From positions 1 to 61,954 of the forward strand of contig NETF01000154.1 in NCBI GenBank assembly GCA_002172675.1: a stretch of DNA of 61,954 nt, given 5' to 3'. Under the pieces are notes generated by a model that saw only the letters and a program-made list of their open reading frames with translations, did not search any database and was not told the origin of the DNA. The position numbers and the translations under genes were made by a program. The DNA is from an unicellular cyanobacterium SU3. GTDB lineage: Bacteria > Cyanobacteriota > Cyanobacteriia > Cyanobacteriales > Microcystaceae. Every line of letters starts with the position of its first letter. The stretch's first letter is position 1. Shown here in pieces: positions 26,190 to 34,460 of the stretch.

Positions 26190-26215
26190 CGGTTAGATGT
26201 TTGAAATTATTGTAA

Positions 26216-26232
26216 GGTGGGCATTGCCCACC
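26216..26232. repeat. GGTGGGCATTGCCCACC palindrome
   Basis: A widespread cyanobacterial palindrome just after the stop of the polyferredoxin gene. An extended copy is at 55334-55358 and partial copies lie near 14668 and 49551. It may end transcription here. Confidence 0.65.
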
Positions 26233-26274
26233 CTACTTCTGGATCTTAAATGGTATAACTTTTTGAGCGATCTC

Positions 26275-26341
26275 GGAGAAATCCGCTAGACTTCGTCCCT
26301 CTAGGCTTCGCCCCTCTTCGAGTCCGAGTCCGCGGTGCGCT
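26275..26341. repeat. Dispersed repeat, copy B
   Basis: 67 bases from GAGCGATCTCGGAGAAATCC to CCGAGTCCGCGGTGCGC, matching copy A at 6612-6684. The middle differs by a short insertion (CTAGGCTTCGCCCC). Both copies lie outside intact genes. Confidence 0.6.
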
Positions 26342-26506
26342 TTTTTAACTGTTGCGTCTTACGTTTCAAGCTCGTTCCAATACCAAGGGTACTGAAAGCT
26401 ACTTGATCTTTTGTTTCAAACAAAGTTTGGAATTAGCTAAAGTCCCATTAACTATTATGGCTTATAATCTAAAGTAGAAACCATCAAACTTACAAAATTC
26501 ATAAAG

Positions 26507-26818
26507 ATGATCCATCTACATCCTGAATTTTTAACTAAAAATGGCAAAAAAGAATTTGCTGTTTTACCCTACGAAGAATTTGTTAAACTTCAAAAATTAT
26601 TAAATAAATTAGAAGAAGATAGTCAAATAGATCCACTCAAAGAAATTAAAGAGATACAAAAAAAATCATTATCTGATTGGGAAACAGCTATCAATCAAAT
26701 TGAAAAATCAGATAAAATAGAACAAAAAGAAAAAATCAAAGCATTATTTGATTCGTGGCAAGAATTAGAAGATGAACAAGAACAAAAAGAAACTCTAGAA
26801 ATTATCCAATTTAATTGA
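26507..26818 (+). CDS. Orphan antitoxin-like protein
   Basis: 103 residues. The start (MIHLHPEFLTKNGKKEFAVL, then PYEEFVKLQKLLNKLEED) follows the Phd/YefM-like pattern of small antitoxins. The rest is highly charged, rich in Lys, Glu and Gln and probably helical. No toxin follows in the same direction; the nearest toxin gene is convergent and has its own antitoxin. It may be a solitary remnant or act in trans. Its last codons lie in the 87-base repeat described next. Confidence 0.55.
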   Translation: MIHLHPEFLTKNGKKEFAVLPYEEFVKLQKLLNKLEEDSQIDPLKEIKEIQKKSLSDWETAINQIEKSDKIEQKEKIKALFDSWQELEDEQEQKETLEIIQFN

Positions 26819-26899
26819 ATAAAAATTATAATTTACTTTGTTTTACACTAGCATATTTTAACCTAGATAGAGCGATCGCAGTTTTAACTATTGCGCTAC
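26813..26899. repeat. 87-base direct repeat, left copy
   Basis: About 90 percent identical to 27608-27694 by eye, running from AATTGAATAAAAATTATAAT through CTAGCATATTTTAACCTAGA to ACTATTGCGCTAC. The two copies bracket the toxin-antitoxin pair at 26904-27604 exactly. Confidence 0.75.
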
Positions 26900-26903
26900 T
26901 TTA

Positions 26904-27308
26904 TTAAAATAAAATAATAAAACCTTCTTGTTTAAAATGGTTATCATGAGTTAACACCTCATTAATTTTTAAACGTTGCATAACTGTCATAGAAATACAA
27001 TCTGTTAGGCTATATTCTTTATCTAGGCGACGACGATATAAATTAAAACCTTCAAGAAAAGACTCTCTATTTTGAGCAATGACTTTAATGTGAGGATTTT
27101 TCATAATATCATCAACAAATTGTACAGTACGTTTCCTGAGAGGAACGATGGACGACAGAAAATTTAAGACCTCAATCAAAACTTCATCTGTTGTCACAAT
27201 CTCAACATTTTTTAGAGTAGATGTAATTTCTATGACTCGTTGATGCCAATTATCTTTTTTATTGACTAAAGCTACCCAATAAAACGTATCTGCAAAAATT
27301 TGTTTCAT
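26904..27308 (-). CDS. PIN-domain toxin (VapC-like)
   Basis: 134 residues with all four acidic positions of the PIN nuclease: ADTFYW (Asp7), DEVLIEVL (Glu), SLTDCISM (Asp) and THDNHF (Asp). Expected activity is Mg2+-dependent RNA cleavage, held off by the antitoxin encoded just upstream. Its start overlaps the antitoxin stop by four bases. Of the PIN genes in this window it is the only complete one. Confidence 0.85.
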   Translation of the reverse strand: MKQIFADTFYWVALVNKKDNWHQRVIEITSTLKNVEIVTTDEVLIEVLNFLSSIVPLRKRTVQFVDDIMKNPHIKVIAQNRESFLEGFNLYRRRLDKEYSLTDCISMTVMQRLKINEVLTHDNHFKQEGFIILF

Positions 27309-27604
27309 TGACTTTTCTTGGGAGTTCCATAAAGATAATGATCATGTTCTTCTGCCGCATCAATAGGAAGACTATTAAGTTCTTCTTCTGTCAAATCATA
27401 CTTATTAACCATGTTTAAAATTGATTCTCCTGTTGTTTCCTTCCCAAGGTCATCTTGACTCAGATGAGTTTCTAAAGTCTCCTTAAGTTTATTCAAAACC
27501 TTATCTAAAGAACTATCTTGGTAATTAATGGAATCTAACTCAGGAAAATTAACTGAATATCCATCTGAGTTCTTAGCAACCACAATATTTATTTTGTCAA
27601 CCAT
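27305..27604 (-). CDS. Antitoxin of the PIN toxin
   Basis: 99 residues; the first 50 (VAKNSDGYSVNFPELDSIN, then a coil with KLKETLETHL) are like HicB-type or related antitoxin folds. The acidic C-terminus (EELNSLPIDAAEEHDHYLYG) could wrap a toxin. It overlaps the PIN gene by four bases. Neutralisation of that toxin is inferred from the arrangement. Confidence 0.7.
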   Translation of the reverse strand: MVDKINIVVAKNSDGYSVNFPELDSINYQDSSLDKVLNKLKETLETHLSQDDLGKETTGESILNMVNKYDLTEEELNSLPIDAAEEHDHYLYGTPKKSQ

Positions 27605-27607
27605 TTC

Positions 27608-27694
27608 AATTAAATAAAAATTATAATTTACTTTGTTTTACACTAGCATATTTTAACCTAGATAGAACGATCGCCTTTCTAACTATTGCGCTAC
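27608..27694. repeat. 87-base direct repeat, right copy
   Basis: Partner of 26813-26899. It lies just upstream of the antitoxin gene and so may carry its promoter. Each copy contains CTAGCATATTTTAACCTAGA and a CGATCGC site. Confidence 0.75.
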
Positions 27695-28061
27695 AGTAGC
27701 AGTCCTGAAAATGGAGCGATCGCATAGTTGATAAAGGTGTCGAATAACTTAAATTATACGACTTTTATTTAATTACCTGTTACATTTTCTTGATTAATGG
27801 GAAACCTATTAATCATGTATAAGGGTTATTCTTATGAAACAGGGATCAAAAATACTGCTGACAGGTATTATATCCTTTTTACCTTGGTCTTCTAAGATTT
27901 TCTTATACTTATAGAAGATATTTCGACCAATACCTAACTGTTTGAACATCTGGGTTACATTACAGATCGCTATTATCTCTGTGGTGAAAGCTGCATAAAT
28001 TTTCCAACTGTCACCTATGAATAAGTGAGTTACTTCATTGCCTTCGCAGGAGACGGAAACC
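27695..28061. promoter_or_regulatory. Upstream region of the FHA gene
   Basis: 367 bases with no gene that I accept. One HIP1-like site lies near 27717. An AGGAG at 28048-28052 serves the ATG at 28062. An open frame on the other strand (27809-28084) runs across this ribosome site and is treated as spurious. Confidence 0.35.
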
Positions 28062-29555
28062 ATGCTGAATTTAAAGGTGTTCAACTATACCATTGGTGAA
28101 TTCCAAGACAAAACCTTAACCCCCGATCAAGTTAAACGAGAATGGATCATTGGACGTGCGACAACTTGCGATTTTGTGTTGGCAACGCCAGAAGTCAGTC
28201 GAGTTCACGGTAGAATTGGCTATGATGAGGGACAATATTATTTTAGTGATTTAGGCAGTACGGATGGTTCCCGTGTTAATCACGAAACCGCAATGGTTAA
28301 CCAAAGATATGCACTGAAACCTGATGATATTATTCGTATTGGTGATTTTGTTTTAGCGGTTCAAGGGATGGAAAGGAACCTTGAAACCACCATTTCTAAC
28401 CATAAAATTATAGAAACAAATGTCGCAAGTTGGACGCAAGAAGACCTAACAGTTAAATGTATTCGTATCATTGAAGAAACCGAAGATGTGAAAACCTTTT
28501 CCTTTGTCGCGGAACCAGCTATATCCTTTGCGTATCAACCCGGTCAGTTTGTCACCTTAAACCTCAATATTGAAGGTAAAACCGTTAGACGCGCTTATTC
28601 TATCTCTTCAACCCCTACCCGTCCCCATCTTCTCGAAATTACCGTTAAACGGGTTCCGTCACCTCCCAATCTGCCTAATGTTCCCCCTGGTTTAGTATCT
28701 AACTGGCTGCACGATCGCCTAAAAGTTGGAGATCAGATCCAGTTATCAGGGGGGCCAATGGGAAAATTTACCTGTGCAAAGGATGCTAATCCAAAATTGT
28801 TATTAATTTCTGCTGGAAGTGGTGTAACTCCCATGATTTCTATGTCCCGTTGGATTTATGATACCGCAGGAAAACAGGATGTCATTTTTGTTTACTGTGG
28901 TCGTCGTCGTAAAGATATCATTATGGAACAAGAATTGCAATTAATGGCAGCAAGAAACCCTAATTTTCATCTAGCAATTTCTTTAACGCAACCGGAACCT
29001 GGGGAAACTTGGCTAGGATATCGGGGAAGACTCAGCGAACAGATGTTATCAACAATGGTATCTGATTTTAAAGAGCGATCAGTTTATGTTTGCGGCCCCG
29101 ATGGGTTTATGAAAGGGGTAAAAACCTTGTTAGGTAACATGGGACTTCCCCCAGAAAACTATCATGAAGAGAGTTTTGGGGTGGGTAAAAAACAAGCTAA
29201 AGTAACCTCTCCTTCTACTCCTAAAACCTCAACGGTTTCTCAACCTACTGCTTCAACTCAACCAACATCTTCTAAACCCAATGTCTCAACAAAACCAGCG
29301 ATCGCATTTATTGAGTCAGGTAAAAACGTTACTTGTGACGATCAAGAATCAATTTTAGAAGTAGCGCAACAGGAAGGGATTAATATTCGTAGTGGTTGTA
29401 TGCAGGGGGTTTGTGGCGCGTGTAAAAAGCGCAAACGCAAAGGAAACATTCGCTATGAAGGGGAACCCGATGGACTCGATCAACAGGAACAAGAAGAAGG
29501 GTTTATTTTACCTTGTATTGCCTATGCTGTGGATGAAGTAGAAATTGAAGCTTAG
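28062..29555 (+). CDS. FHA - flavin/NAD(P) reductase - 2Fe-2S fusion protein
   Basis: 497 residues from the ATG at 28062 (AGGAG nine bases before; a TTG at 28038 is the only other start). Order: FHA domain (about 20-100) with IIGRATTCDF and EVSRVHGRIG, the Arg and Ser used to bind phosphothreonine; FAD domain (about 120-230) with RRAYSISSTP; NAD(P) domain (about 235-355) with SAGSGVTPM and YVCGPDGF; a Ser/Thr/Pro linker; and a plant-type 2Fe-2S domain (about 415-497) with CMQGVCGAC and a last cysteine in LPCIAY. The reductase part resembles Hcr-like and phthalate-reductase enzymes. It is cytoplasmic. The FHA domain should dock it on a phosphorylated partner, for which the tail of the protein at 24423-26189 is a good candidate. 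Confidence 0.9.
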   Translation: MLNLKVFNYTIGEFQDKTLTPDQVKREWIIGRATTCDFVLATPEVSRVHGRIGYDEGQYYFSDLGSTDGSRVNHETAMVNQRYALKPDDIIRIGDFVLAVQGMERNLETTISNHKIIETNVASWTQEDLTVKCIRIIEETEDVKTFSFVAEPAISFAYQPGQFVTLNLNIEGKTVRRAYSISSTPTRPHLLEITVKRVPSPPNLPNVPPGLVSNWLHDRLKVGDQIQLSGGPMGKFTCAKDANPKLLLISAGSGVTPMISMSRWIYDTAGKQDVIFVYCGRRRKDIIMEQELQLMAARNPNFHLAISLTQPEPGETWLGYRGRLSEQMLSTMVSDFKERSVYVCGPDGFMKGVKTLLGNMGLPPENYHEESFGVGKKQAKVTSPSTPKTSTVSQPTASTQPTSSKPNVSTKPAIAFIESGKNVTCDDQESILEVAQQEGINIRSGCMQGVCGACKKRKRKGNIRYEGEPDGLDQQEQEEGFILPCIAYAVDEVEIEA

Positions 29556-29600
29556 ATAAAGTAACATTTTCTACTGTTAGCAAAAATAGCTAGTGAGAGT

Positions 29601-29644
29601 AGGCAAAAGGCAAGAGGCAAGAGGCAAGAGGCAAAAGGCAAAAG
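29601..29644. repeat. Heptameric short tandem repeat
   Basis: AGGCAAAAGGCAAGAGGCAA and so on, six units of the AGGCAAG type. This is the classic cyanobacterial short-tandem-repeat form and resembles the GCCTCTTGCC core in the MITE copies. Confidence 0.75.
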
Positions 29645-29668
29645 ATAACAATATTAATCAGCCTTGCC

Positions 29669-29897
29669 GAATAATTCCTCTGATTTGCAAAATAATTAAT
29701 TTATAACCCGTACTTATTGATTACCTTTGCTGAATGATTTATCACTGTTGATGAATAATTCCTCTTATTTGCTGAATGATTGATTTATAACCCTTACTTA
29801 TTGATCAGTCTTGCTAAATGATTTATCACCCTTGATGAATGATTGATTCATAACTCTGACTTATTGATCACCTTTGATGAATGATTTATCTCTGCTA
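29669..29897. repeat. 84-base tandem repeat, 2.7 copies
   Basis: Units start at 29669, 29753 and 29837, each opening GAAT[AG]ATT and carrying TTTATAACCC.TACTTATTGAT and GAATGATTTATC. The third unit is shortened. Inside each unit the phrase TGAATGATT recurs, so the array grew from a shorter element. No open frame crosses it. It lies between the FHA and kinase genes. Confidence 0.75.
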
Positions 29898-29953
29898 CAA
29901 AATTACTAAGTTACTTTCTCTTGCCGCCTAATACTATTTCTTATTAATAGCTA

Positions 29954-30164
29954 GATAGATTGCTTCGGGGTATTGAAGAGCAAAAATCAAGACTTATTGT
30001 TTATTTTACTCCTCGCAATGACCAGTGTTTAGAGTAGGTTGGGTTTCATTATTGTCACTGGTGTCAACTTAATAGTGAATTTTTATTTCTTGATTGTCAT
30101 TGCGAGGGGATGGACTACTACTATAGTTTGATTTGTTATCATTATCCCCCCGAAGCAATCTATC
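29954..30164. mobile_element. Nested palindromic element (211 bases)
   Basis: Outer arms GATAGATTGCTTCGGGG and CCCCGAAGCAATCTATC are exact complements of 17 bases; inner arms CTCCTCGCAATGAC and GTCATTGCGAGGGG also pair, with one mismatch. The 'CATTGCGAGG ... GAAGCAATCT' phrases are typical of a repeat family spread over many bacterial genomes. No protein is encoded. It probably moves with help from an outside transposase. Confidence 0.65.
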
Positions 30165-30189
30165 AAATACCAAGTTTCCTATTACTAAC

Positions 30190-30240
30190 TTACTTTTTCC
30201 CCCTACACCCCACACTTCTCCAACACCCAACACCCTGCTT
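30190..30240. repeat. Short tandem repeats before the kinase gene
   Basis: CCCCCTACACCCCACACTTC-type units ending in CAACACCCAACACCC, of the same family as the repeat inside the kinase gene at 31344-31419. They end about 30 bases before the kinase start. Confidence 0.5.
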
Positions 30241-30269
30241 TCTGACTTCATCAAAACTAGGAATTTATC

Positions 30270-32420
30270 ATGTTTCCTATTAAATCTTCTCCCTACAATT
30301 TCCATAGTCTTCCTTCTGCTCAATCTTCCCCTAGCGGTGCTTTATACATTGGAGAAGAAAACCGTTATCGCTTAGAACAACAACTAGGAGAGGGAGGAAT
30401 GGGTCATGTTTTTTTAGCAACAGATAAACGTTTAAATAAACCAGTTGCGCTTAAACTCCTGAGAGAATCTTTAGCTGATGATCGTTCGATGCGAATTCGT
30501 TTTGATTGGGAATTAAAGATTTGTGCTTCTCTCAAAAGTGAACATATTGTCCAAGTCAGCGATTATGGAATTACTGAGGGGGGTTATCCTTTCTATATAA
30601 TGGAATACCTCGAAGGAGAAACCCTTGCTCAACGGTTGAAATATACTCCTCGTTTATCTCCTGAAGAAACTTATTTAATTATCTCTCAAGTATGTGCAGG
30701 ATTAGAATTAGCCCATGATGGTGTTACGTTGGTGAATGAGGAAACAGGTGAAACCCAAACCATTAAAGTTGTTCATCGAGACTTAAAACCGCAAAATATC
30801 TTTCTTGTTCCCACTGCATTAGGAGACTTAGTAAAAGTCATTGACTTTGGTATTGCTAAAATTCGCAACCTTCAAGCAGAACATACCAGTATGACAAATA
30901 TGTTCTTAGGAACCTGTCATTATGCAGCACCCGAACAGTTAGAAGGGTTAAAAAACTTAGATGCACGGGCAGATATTTATAGTTTAGGATTAATGTTGTA
31001 TGAAATGTTAACAGGGGTTGATCCCTTTGGCTTTAACTTTCGGGAAAAGAGAGTTAGTGTAGAATCTTGGCTATTTGCTCATGCGTCTAAACCCCCTCAT
31101 CCGTTGCGATCGCAACCTAACTGTGAGCATTTATCACCCAACCTTGAAGCAGTAGTAATGCGCTGTTTACAAAAGTCTCCTGATGATAGATTCAATTCTG
31201 TTCAAGAATTAAGTCAAGCATTACATTTAGCTGTTTTTTCCAACTCTTCAGTTCTCCCAACATCACCCCAACGCTACGACTCCAGACAATTCTCTGACAC
31301 TTTTAATAATTCAGATCAATTAACCGTTTCTAACACACAAGATTCACTCCCTGCTCCCTGCTCCCTGCTCCCCACTTCCCCATCTTCCCACACTTCCCCT
31401 ACACCCCACTCCCCACTCCCTAAATGGGGACAGTTTGCTTTGCTCATTTTGGTTGCTTTGGGACTAGGAATCTCTAGCGCGAGGTTTTTTGGTACTCCTG
31501 TCACCCCTTCTTTAACCCAAGAGAAAGGAAGTCAGATAAATCCTGTTAGCAATGCTAAAACCCTATCCGGCCATGAAAATATCGTCTGGTCAGTTGCCGT
31601 GAGTAACGATGGTAAGATAGCAGTCAGTGGTAGTAAAGATAAAACGGTAAGGGTTTGGAATACCGAGACGCGCACTCTTTTACATACCTTGACTGGTCAT
31701 TTAGATGGTGTTCGTTCTGTTAGCATTAGTCATGATAAACAGTTTATTGCCAGTGCGAGTGCGGATGAAACCATTAAGTTGTGGAACGTGGAGACAGGGG
31801 ACTTAATTCGGACACTGACAGCGCATCAAGGTTCTTTGTGGTCAGTGGAAATTAGCCCAAATGGAGAGACGATCGCCAGTGCGAGTGCGGATAAAACTAT
31901 TAGACTGTGGAATGTGGCAACAGGGGAATTGATGCGGACATTTACTGGTCATTCTCATTGGGTATTTGCGGCCACCTTTAGTCCCGATGGCAACTATTTA
32001 GCCAGTGGTAGTAAAGATGGCACGATTAAAGTTTGGGATGTTCAAAGCGGTAAACTATTACAAACCCTATCTAATCATACCGATGCGGTTCGCTCTGTGG
32101 CCTTTTCCCCCAATGGAAACTATTTAGCTAGTGGAAGTTGGGATGGTACGGTTAAAGTTTGGGAGGTGGCGACAAAAAAAGTGTTGCATACCTTTTCTCA
32201 ACATAGCGATCGCGTTGTAACCGTTAGTTTTAGCCGTGACGGTAAAACCCTAGTGAGTGGTAGTATTGATGGTACGCTTCAGGTGTGGGACTGGCAAAAT
32301 CAAAAGCTTTTGGATACCTTAACAGATCAGAAAGACTGGGTTTTGTCTGTTGCGACTCTCCCTTCAGGAGACATTATTAGTAGTGGTCGTAATCCCGTCA
32401 TTAATATTTGGCAACCATAG
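30270..32420 (+). CDS. Ser/Thr protein kinase with periplasmic WD40 propeller
   Basis: 716 residues. Kinase domain (about 33-320): LGEGGMGHV loop, VALK lysine (62), HRDLKPQN (Asp171), DFG (192-194) and an activation loop with TSMTN before GTCHYAAPEQ. A Ser/Pro-rich linker (359-384), one membrane helix (about 388-406) and seven WD40 repeats (about 425-716) follow, so the propeller lies outside and the kinase inside. This is a one-component sensor kinase of the PknB-like bacterial class. The linker is encoded by short tandem repeats. Neighbours: an FHA redox protein upstream and an exported CHAT protease downstream, the latter starting 33 bases after the stop. The likely substrates are in this cluster. 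Confidence 0.92.
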   Translation: MFPIKSSPYNFHSLPSAQSSPSGALYIGEENRYRLEQQLGEGGMGHVFLATDKRLNKPVALKLLRESLADDRSMRIRFDWELKICASLKSEHIVQVSDYGITEGGYPFYIMEYLEGETLAQRLKYTPRLSPEETYLIISQVCAGLELAHDGVTLVNEETGETQTIKVVHRDLKPQNIFLVPTALGDLVKVIDFGIAKIRNLQAEHTSMTNMFLGTCHYAAPEQLEGLKNLDARADIYSLGLMLYEMLTGVDPFGFNFREKRVSVESWLFAHASKPPHPLRSQPNCEHLSPNLEAVVMRCLQKSPDDRFNSVQELSQALHLAVFSNSSVLPTSPQRYDSRQFSDTFNNSDQLTVSNTQDSLPAPCSLLPTSPSSHTSPTPHSPLPKWGQFALLILVALGLGISSARFFGTPVTPSLTQEKGSQINPVSNAKTLSGHENIVWSVAVSNDGKIAVSGSKDKTVRVWNTETRTLLHTLTGHLDGVRSVSISHDKQFIASASADETIKLWNVETGDLIRTLTAHQGSLWSVEISPNGETIASASADKTIRLWNVATGELMRTFTGHSHWVFAATFSPDGNYLASGSKDGTIKVWDVQSGKLLQTLSNHTDAVRSVAFSPNGNYLASGSWDGTVKVWEVATKKVLHTFSQHSDRVVTVSFSRDGKTLVSGSIDGTLQVWDWQNQKLLDTLTDQKDWVLSVATLPSGDIISSGRNPVINIWQP
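31344..31419. repeat. Short tandem repeats inside the kinase gene
   Basis: CTCCCTGCTCCCTGCTCCC, then CCCCACTTCCCCATCTTCCC-type units, the same family as in intergenic regions here. Kept in frame, they code for the Pro/Ser/His linker before the membrane helix. Confidence 0.7.
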
Positions 32421-32452
32421 CCATTGTGCAATATTTAATCTTATATGTAACG

Positions 32453-33856
32453 ATGAAAAAACTGATATCATTAATGACTTTTTCTACAGCTATAACCTTA
32501 TTCTTAGTAAGTTTTATTCATTTTCCAGGGTTAGTGGCCGAGCAATCTGATAGGCAACAAAATCAAGAACAGTTACCCCAACCCCCTGATACCGGAACCC
32601 CTGAAGGGGAGTCTATTCCAGGCGGAACTCGCAACCCTGATGGAGTGCAAAGTTATTGGTCTGAGCAAGTCTTTAACCTGGAAAATCAATGGGAAGGTAT
32701 TTATGAAAAACACTTTGATAATAACTTTTCTAGTTTATCTTTAACTCCTGAAAACATTGCTGATAAATTAACTGAGTTGAGTGAAAAAACAGGTAAGCGA
32801 TCGGCGGTTGTGTGGATGACTTCGACTCCTGAGTATTTAGCCTTGTATATTATTACGCCAGGAAAACAACCGATGGGGATCAGAGTTCGTGAAGGTAATC
32901 GAGAAGCGTTATTTCAAATCATTAAACAATTTCATCAACAAATACAATCCCCTCAGTCTTCTGATTATCTGAAAACAGCACAGGATCTTTATAAATTGAT
33001 GATTCTACCGGTAGAATATCATTTACGCAAAGAAAATATTGATACTTTAATTTTGTGTGTTGGCCCTAAATTACGATCTTTTCCCTTTGCTGCATTACAC
33101 GATGGTGAAAACTTTTTAATTGAGAATTATGCAATTACCCGAATTCCTGGTTTTAACTTAACGAACTGGGACTATAACAAGTTAGACGATGCTCAAATGT
33201 TAGCTATGGGTGCTTCTGAATTTGCTAATGATACACCTTTACCCGGTGTCGCAGCAGAATTATCCAACATTATTCCCCAAATATGGCAAGGGATAACCCT
33301 ATTAAATGAAGAGTTTACTGTTAGTAATTTAAGAAAACAACGACAAACTTATCCTTATTCTATTGTTCATTTAGCCACCCACGCTCAATTTAATCCTGGC
33401 AATCCAAGTAATTCTTATATTCAATTTTCTGATACTCGACTCAATCTTAAACAAATGAAAGAAATTAATTGGAATGAACCTCCCGTTGATTTATTGGTTC
33501 TCAGTGCTTGTAATACTGCTTTAGGAGATATTAATGCAGAACTAGGATTTGTGGGTTTGCCTATTCAATCAGGGGTTAATTCAGCAGTAGGGAGTTTATG
33601 GCGAGCAAGTGATATTGGTACAGTCGGAATGATGAGTGAATTTTACTGGCAACTTAAGGAAAATTCCTGGAAAGCAGAAGCTCTCAGACAAGCCCAAATT
33701 GCCATGATTCAAAAACGAATTCGTTGGCAACAAGGACAGTTAGAAACCCCTAGAGAAGATATTTCTGTGACTTCGGAGTTGATGAAGTTAGAAGGCTTAG
33801 ATTTATCTCACCCTTACTATTGGAGCGGATTTTCTCTTGTAGGAAATCCATTTTAA
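32453..33856 (+). CDS. Exported CHAT-domain protease-like protein
   Basis: 467 residues from the ATG at 32453; an upstream in-frame TTG would overlap the kinase gene. A hydrophobic N-terminus (about 8-28, TFSTAITLFLVSFIHFPGLVA) is a signal peptide or anchor, followed by a Pro/Gly-rich spacer and a CHAT domain (about 185-467). The caspase-like dyad is complete: VHLATHAQF (His310) and VLSACNTALGD (Cys353). Most CHAT proteins are cytoplasmic and have TPR repeats; this one lacks TPRs and appears to be outside the membrane, on the same side as the kinase propeller. A proteolytic partner of that propeller is a reasonable guess. Confidence 0.85.
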   Translation: MKKLISLMTFSTAITLFLVSFIHFPGLVAEQSDRQQNQEQLPQPPDTGTPEGESIPGGTRNPDGVQSYWSEQVFNLENQWEGIYEKHFDNNFSSLSLTPENIADKLTELSEKTGKRSAVVWMTSTPEYLALYIITPGKQPMGIRVREGNREALFQIIKQFHQQIQSPQSSDYLKTAQDLYKLMILPVEYHLRKENIDTLILCVGPKLRSFPFAALHDGENFLIENYAITRIPGFNLTNWDYNKLDDAQMLAMGASEFANDTPLPGVAAELSNIIPQIWQGITLLNEEFTVSNLRKQRQTYPYSIVHLATHAQFNPGNPSNSYIQFSDTRLNLKQMKEINWNEPPVDLLVLSACNTALGDINAELGFVGLPIQSGVNSAVGSLWRASDIGTVGMMSEFYWQLKENSWKAEALRQAQIAMIQKRIRWQQGQLETPREDISVTSELMKLEGLDLSHPYYWSGFSLVGNPF

Positions 33857-33985
33857 TCTAGACTGAAAAAAAGCCATTCCCGACAATTTAGAGCAATTTC
33901 CATACTTGTGAGGTGCAAAGGATATCGTTTTGAGGCAGGAGGCAGGAGTTAGGTGTATCTTACTCGTTAAGAGAAACGCTATATC

Positions 33986-34168
33986 TTAAAAAGCTGTGTG
34001 TCTTTGCTGATAAGAATAACGATTTGAACTTAATAAAACCAAAGATGATTTTTTAAAGATAAACTCACTATAGTCTGCGAGATCATCGAGTCCTAGAAAA
34101 TTAAGTAAGATTTCAGACACTAGGGCAATGAATATATATAGTAATAACTTTTTCCATTTTATTTGCAT
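33986..34168 (-). CDS. Small membrane protein, 60 residues
   Basis: From the ATG at 34168, with GGAG about nine bases upstream; a GTG five codons before is a weaker start. One membrane helix (about 8-25, LLLYIFIALVSEILLNFLG) and then a well-formed segment LDDLADYSEFIFKKSS. I have a memory of this DLADYSEFIF phrase in short cyanobacterial proteins of unknown role, which supports a real gene. Alone on its strand between the CHAT and MerR genes. Confidence 0.55.
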   Translation of the reverse strand: MQIKWKKLLLYIFIALVSEILLNFLGLDDLADYSEFIFKKSSLVLLSSNRYSYQQRHTAF

Positions 34169-34460
34169 TGTTTTACTCTCCACACTTATGTTAGATATTT
34201 TTGAGGGTTCATTCTATTAATAGATTTGACTTCGCCAAGATTATGCACAACATAAGGTGTCAAAGTGTGGAAACTTTCCCTGTTTAATACAGCAGTTTTC
34301 ATATCAATAGATTAACGATGACAATAAAAATTCTCCCCACACTCCCCACACTCAACTTAACTAAAATATTGATACCCAATTGAAAACCGCTATTAACCCA
34401 CACGACTTCCCCGATCAAACATTGAACCTGCACGGATAAGTCTGCAAGTAACGATTTAAT
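34169..34460. other. Intergenic with short repeats
   Basis: Contains CTCCCCACACTCCCCACAC near 34333 and no gene. No strong terminator is seen for the MerR gene that ends at 34461. Confidence 0.4.

Noticed and set aside
27809-28084. 91-codon frame on the minus strand before the FHA gene
   Set aside because: It starts with TTG inside the FHA gene and crosses its ribosome site; I find no motif. It could be a remnant (phrase QLGIGRNIFYKYKKILE) but this is too weak to annotate.
29669-29897. CRISPR-like array
   Set aside because: The period is 84 bases with the whole unit repeated; there are no unique spacers and no cas genes.
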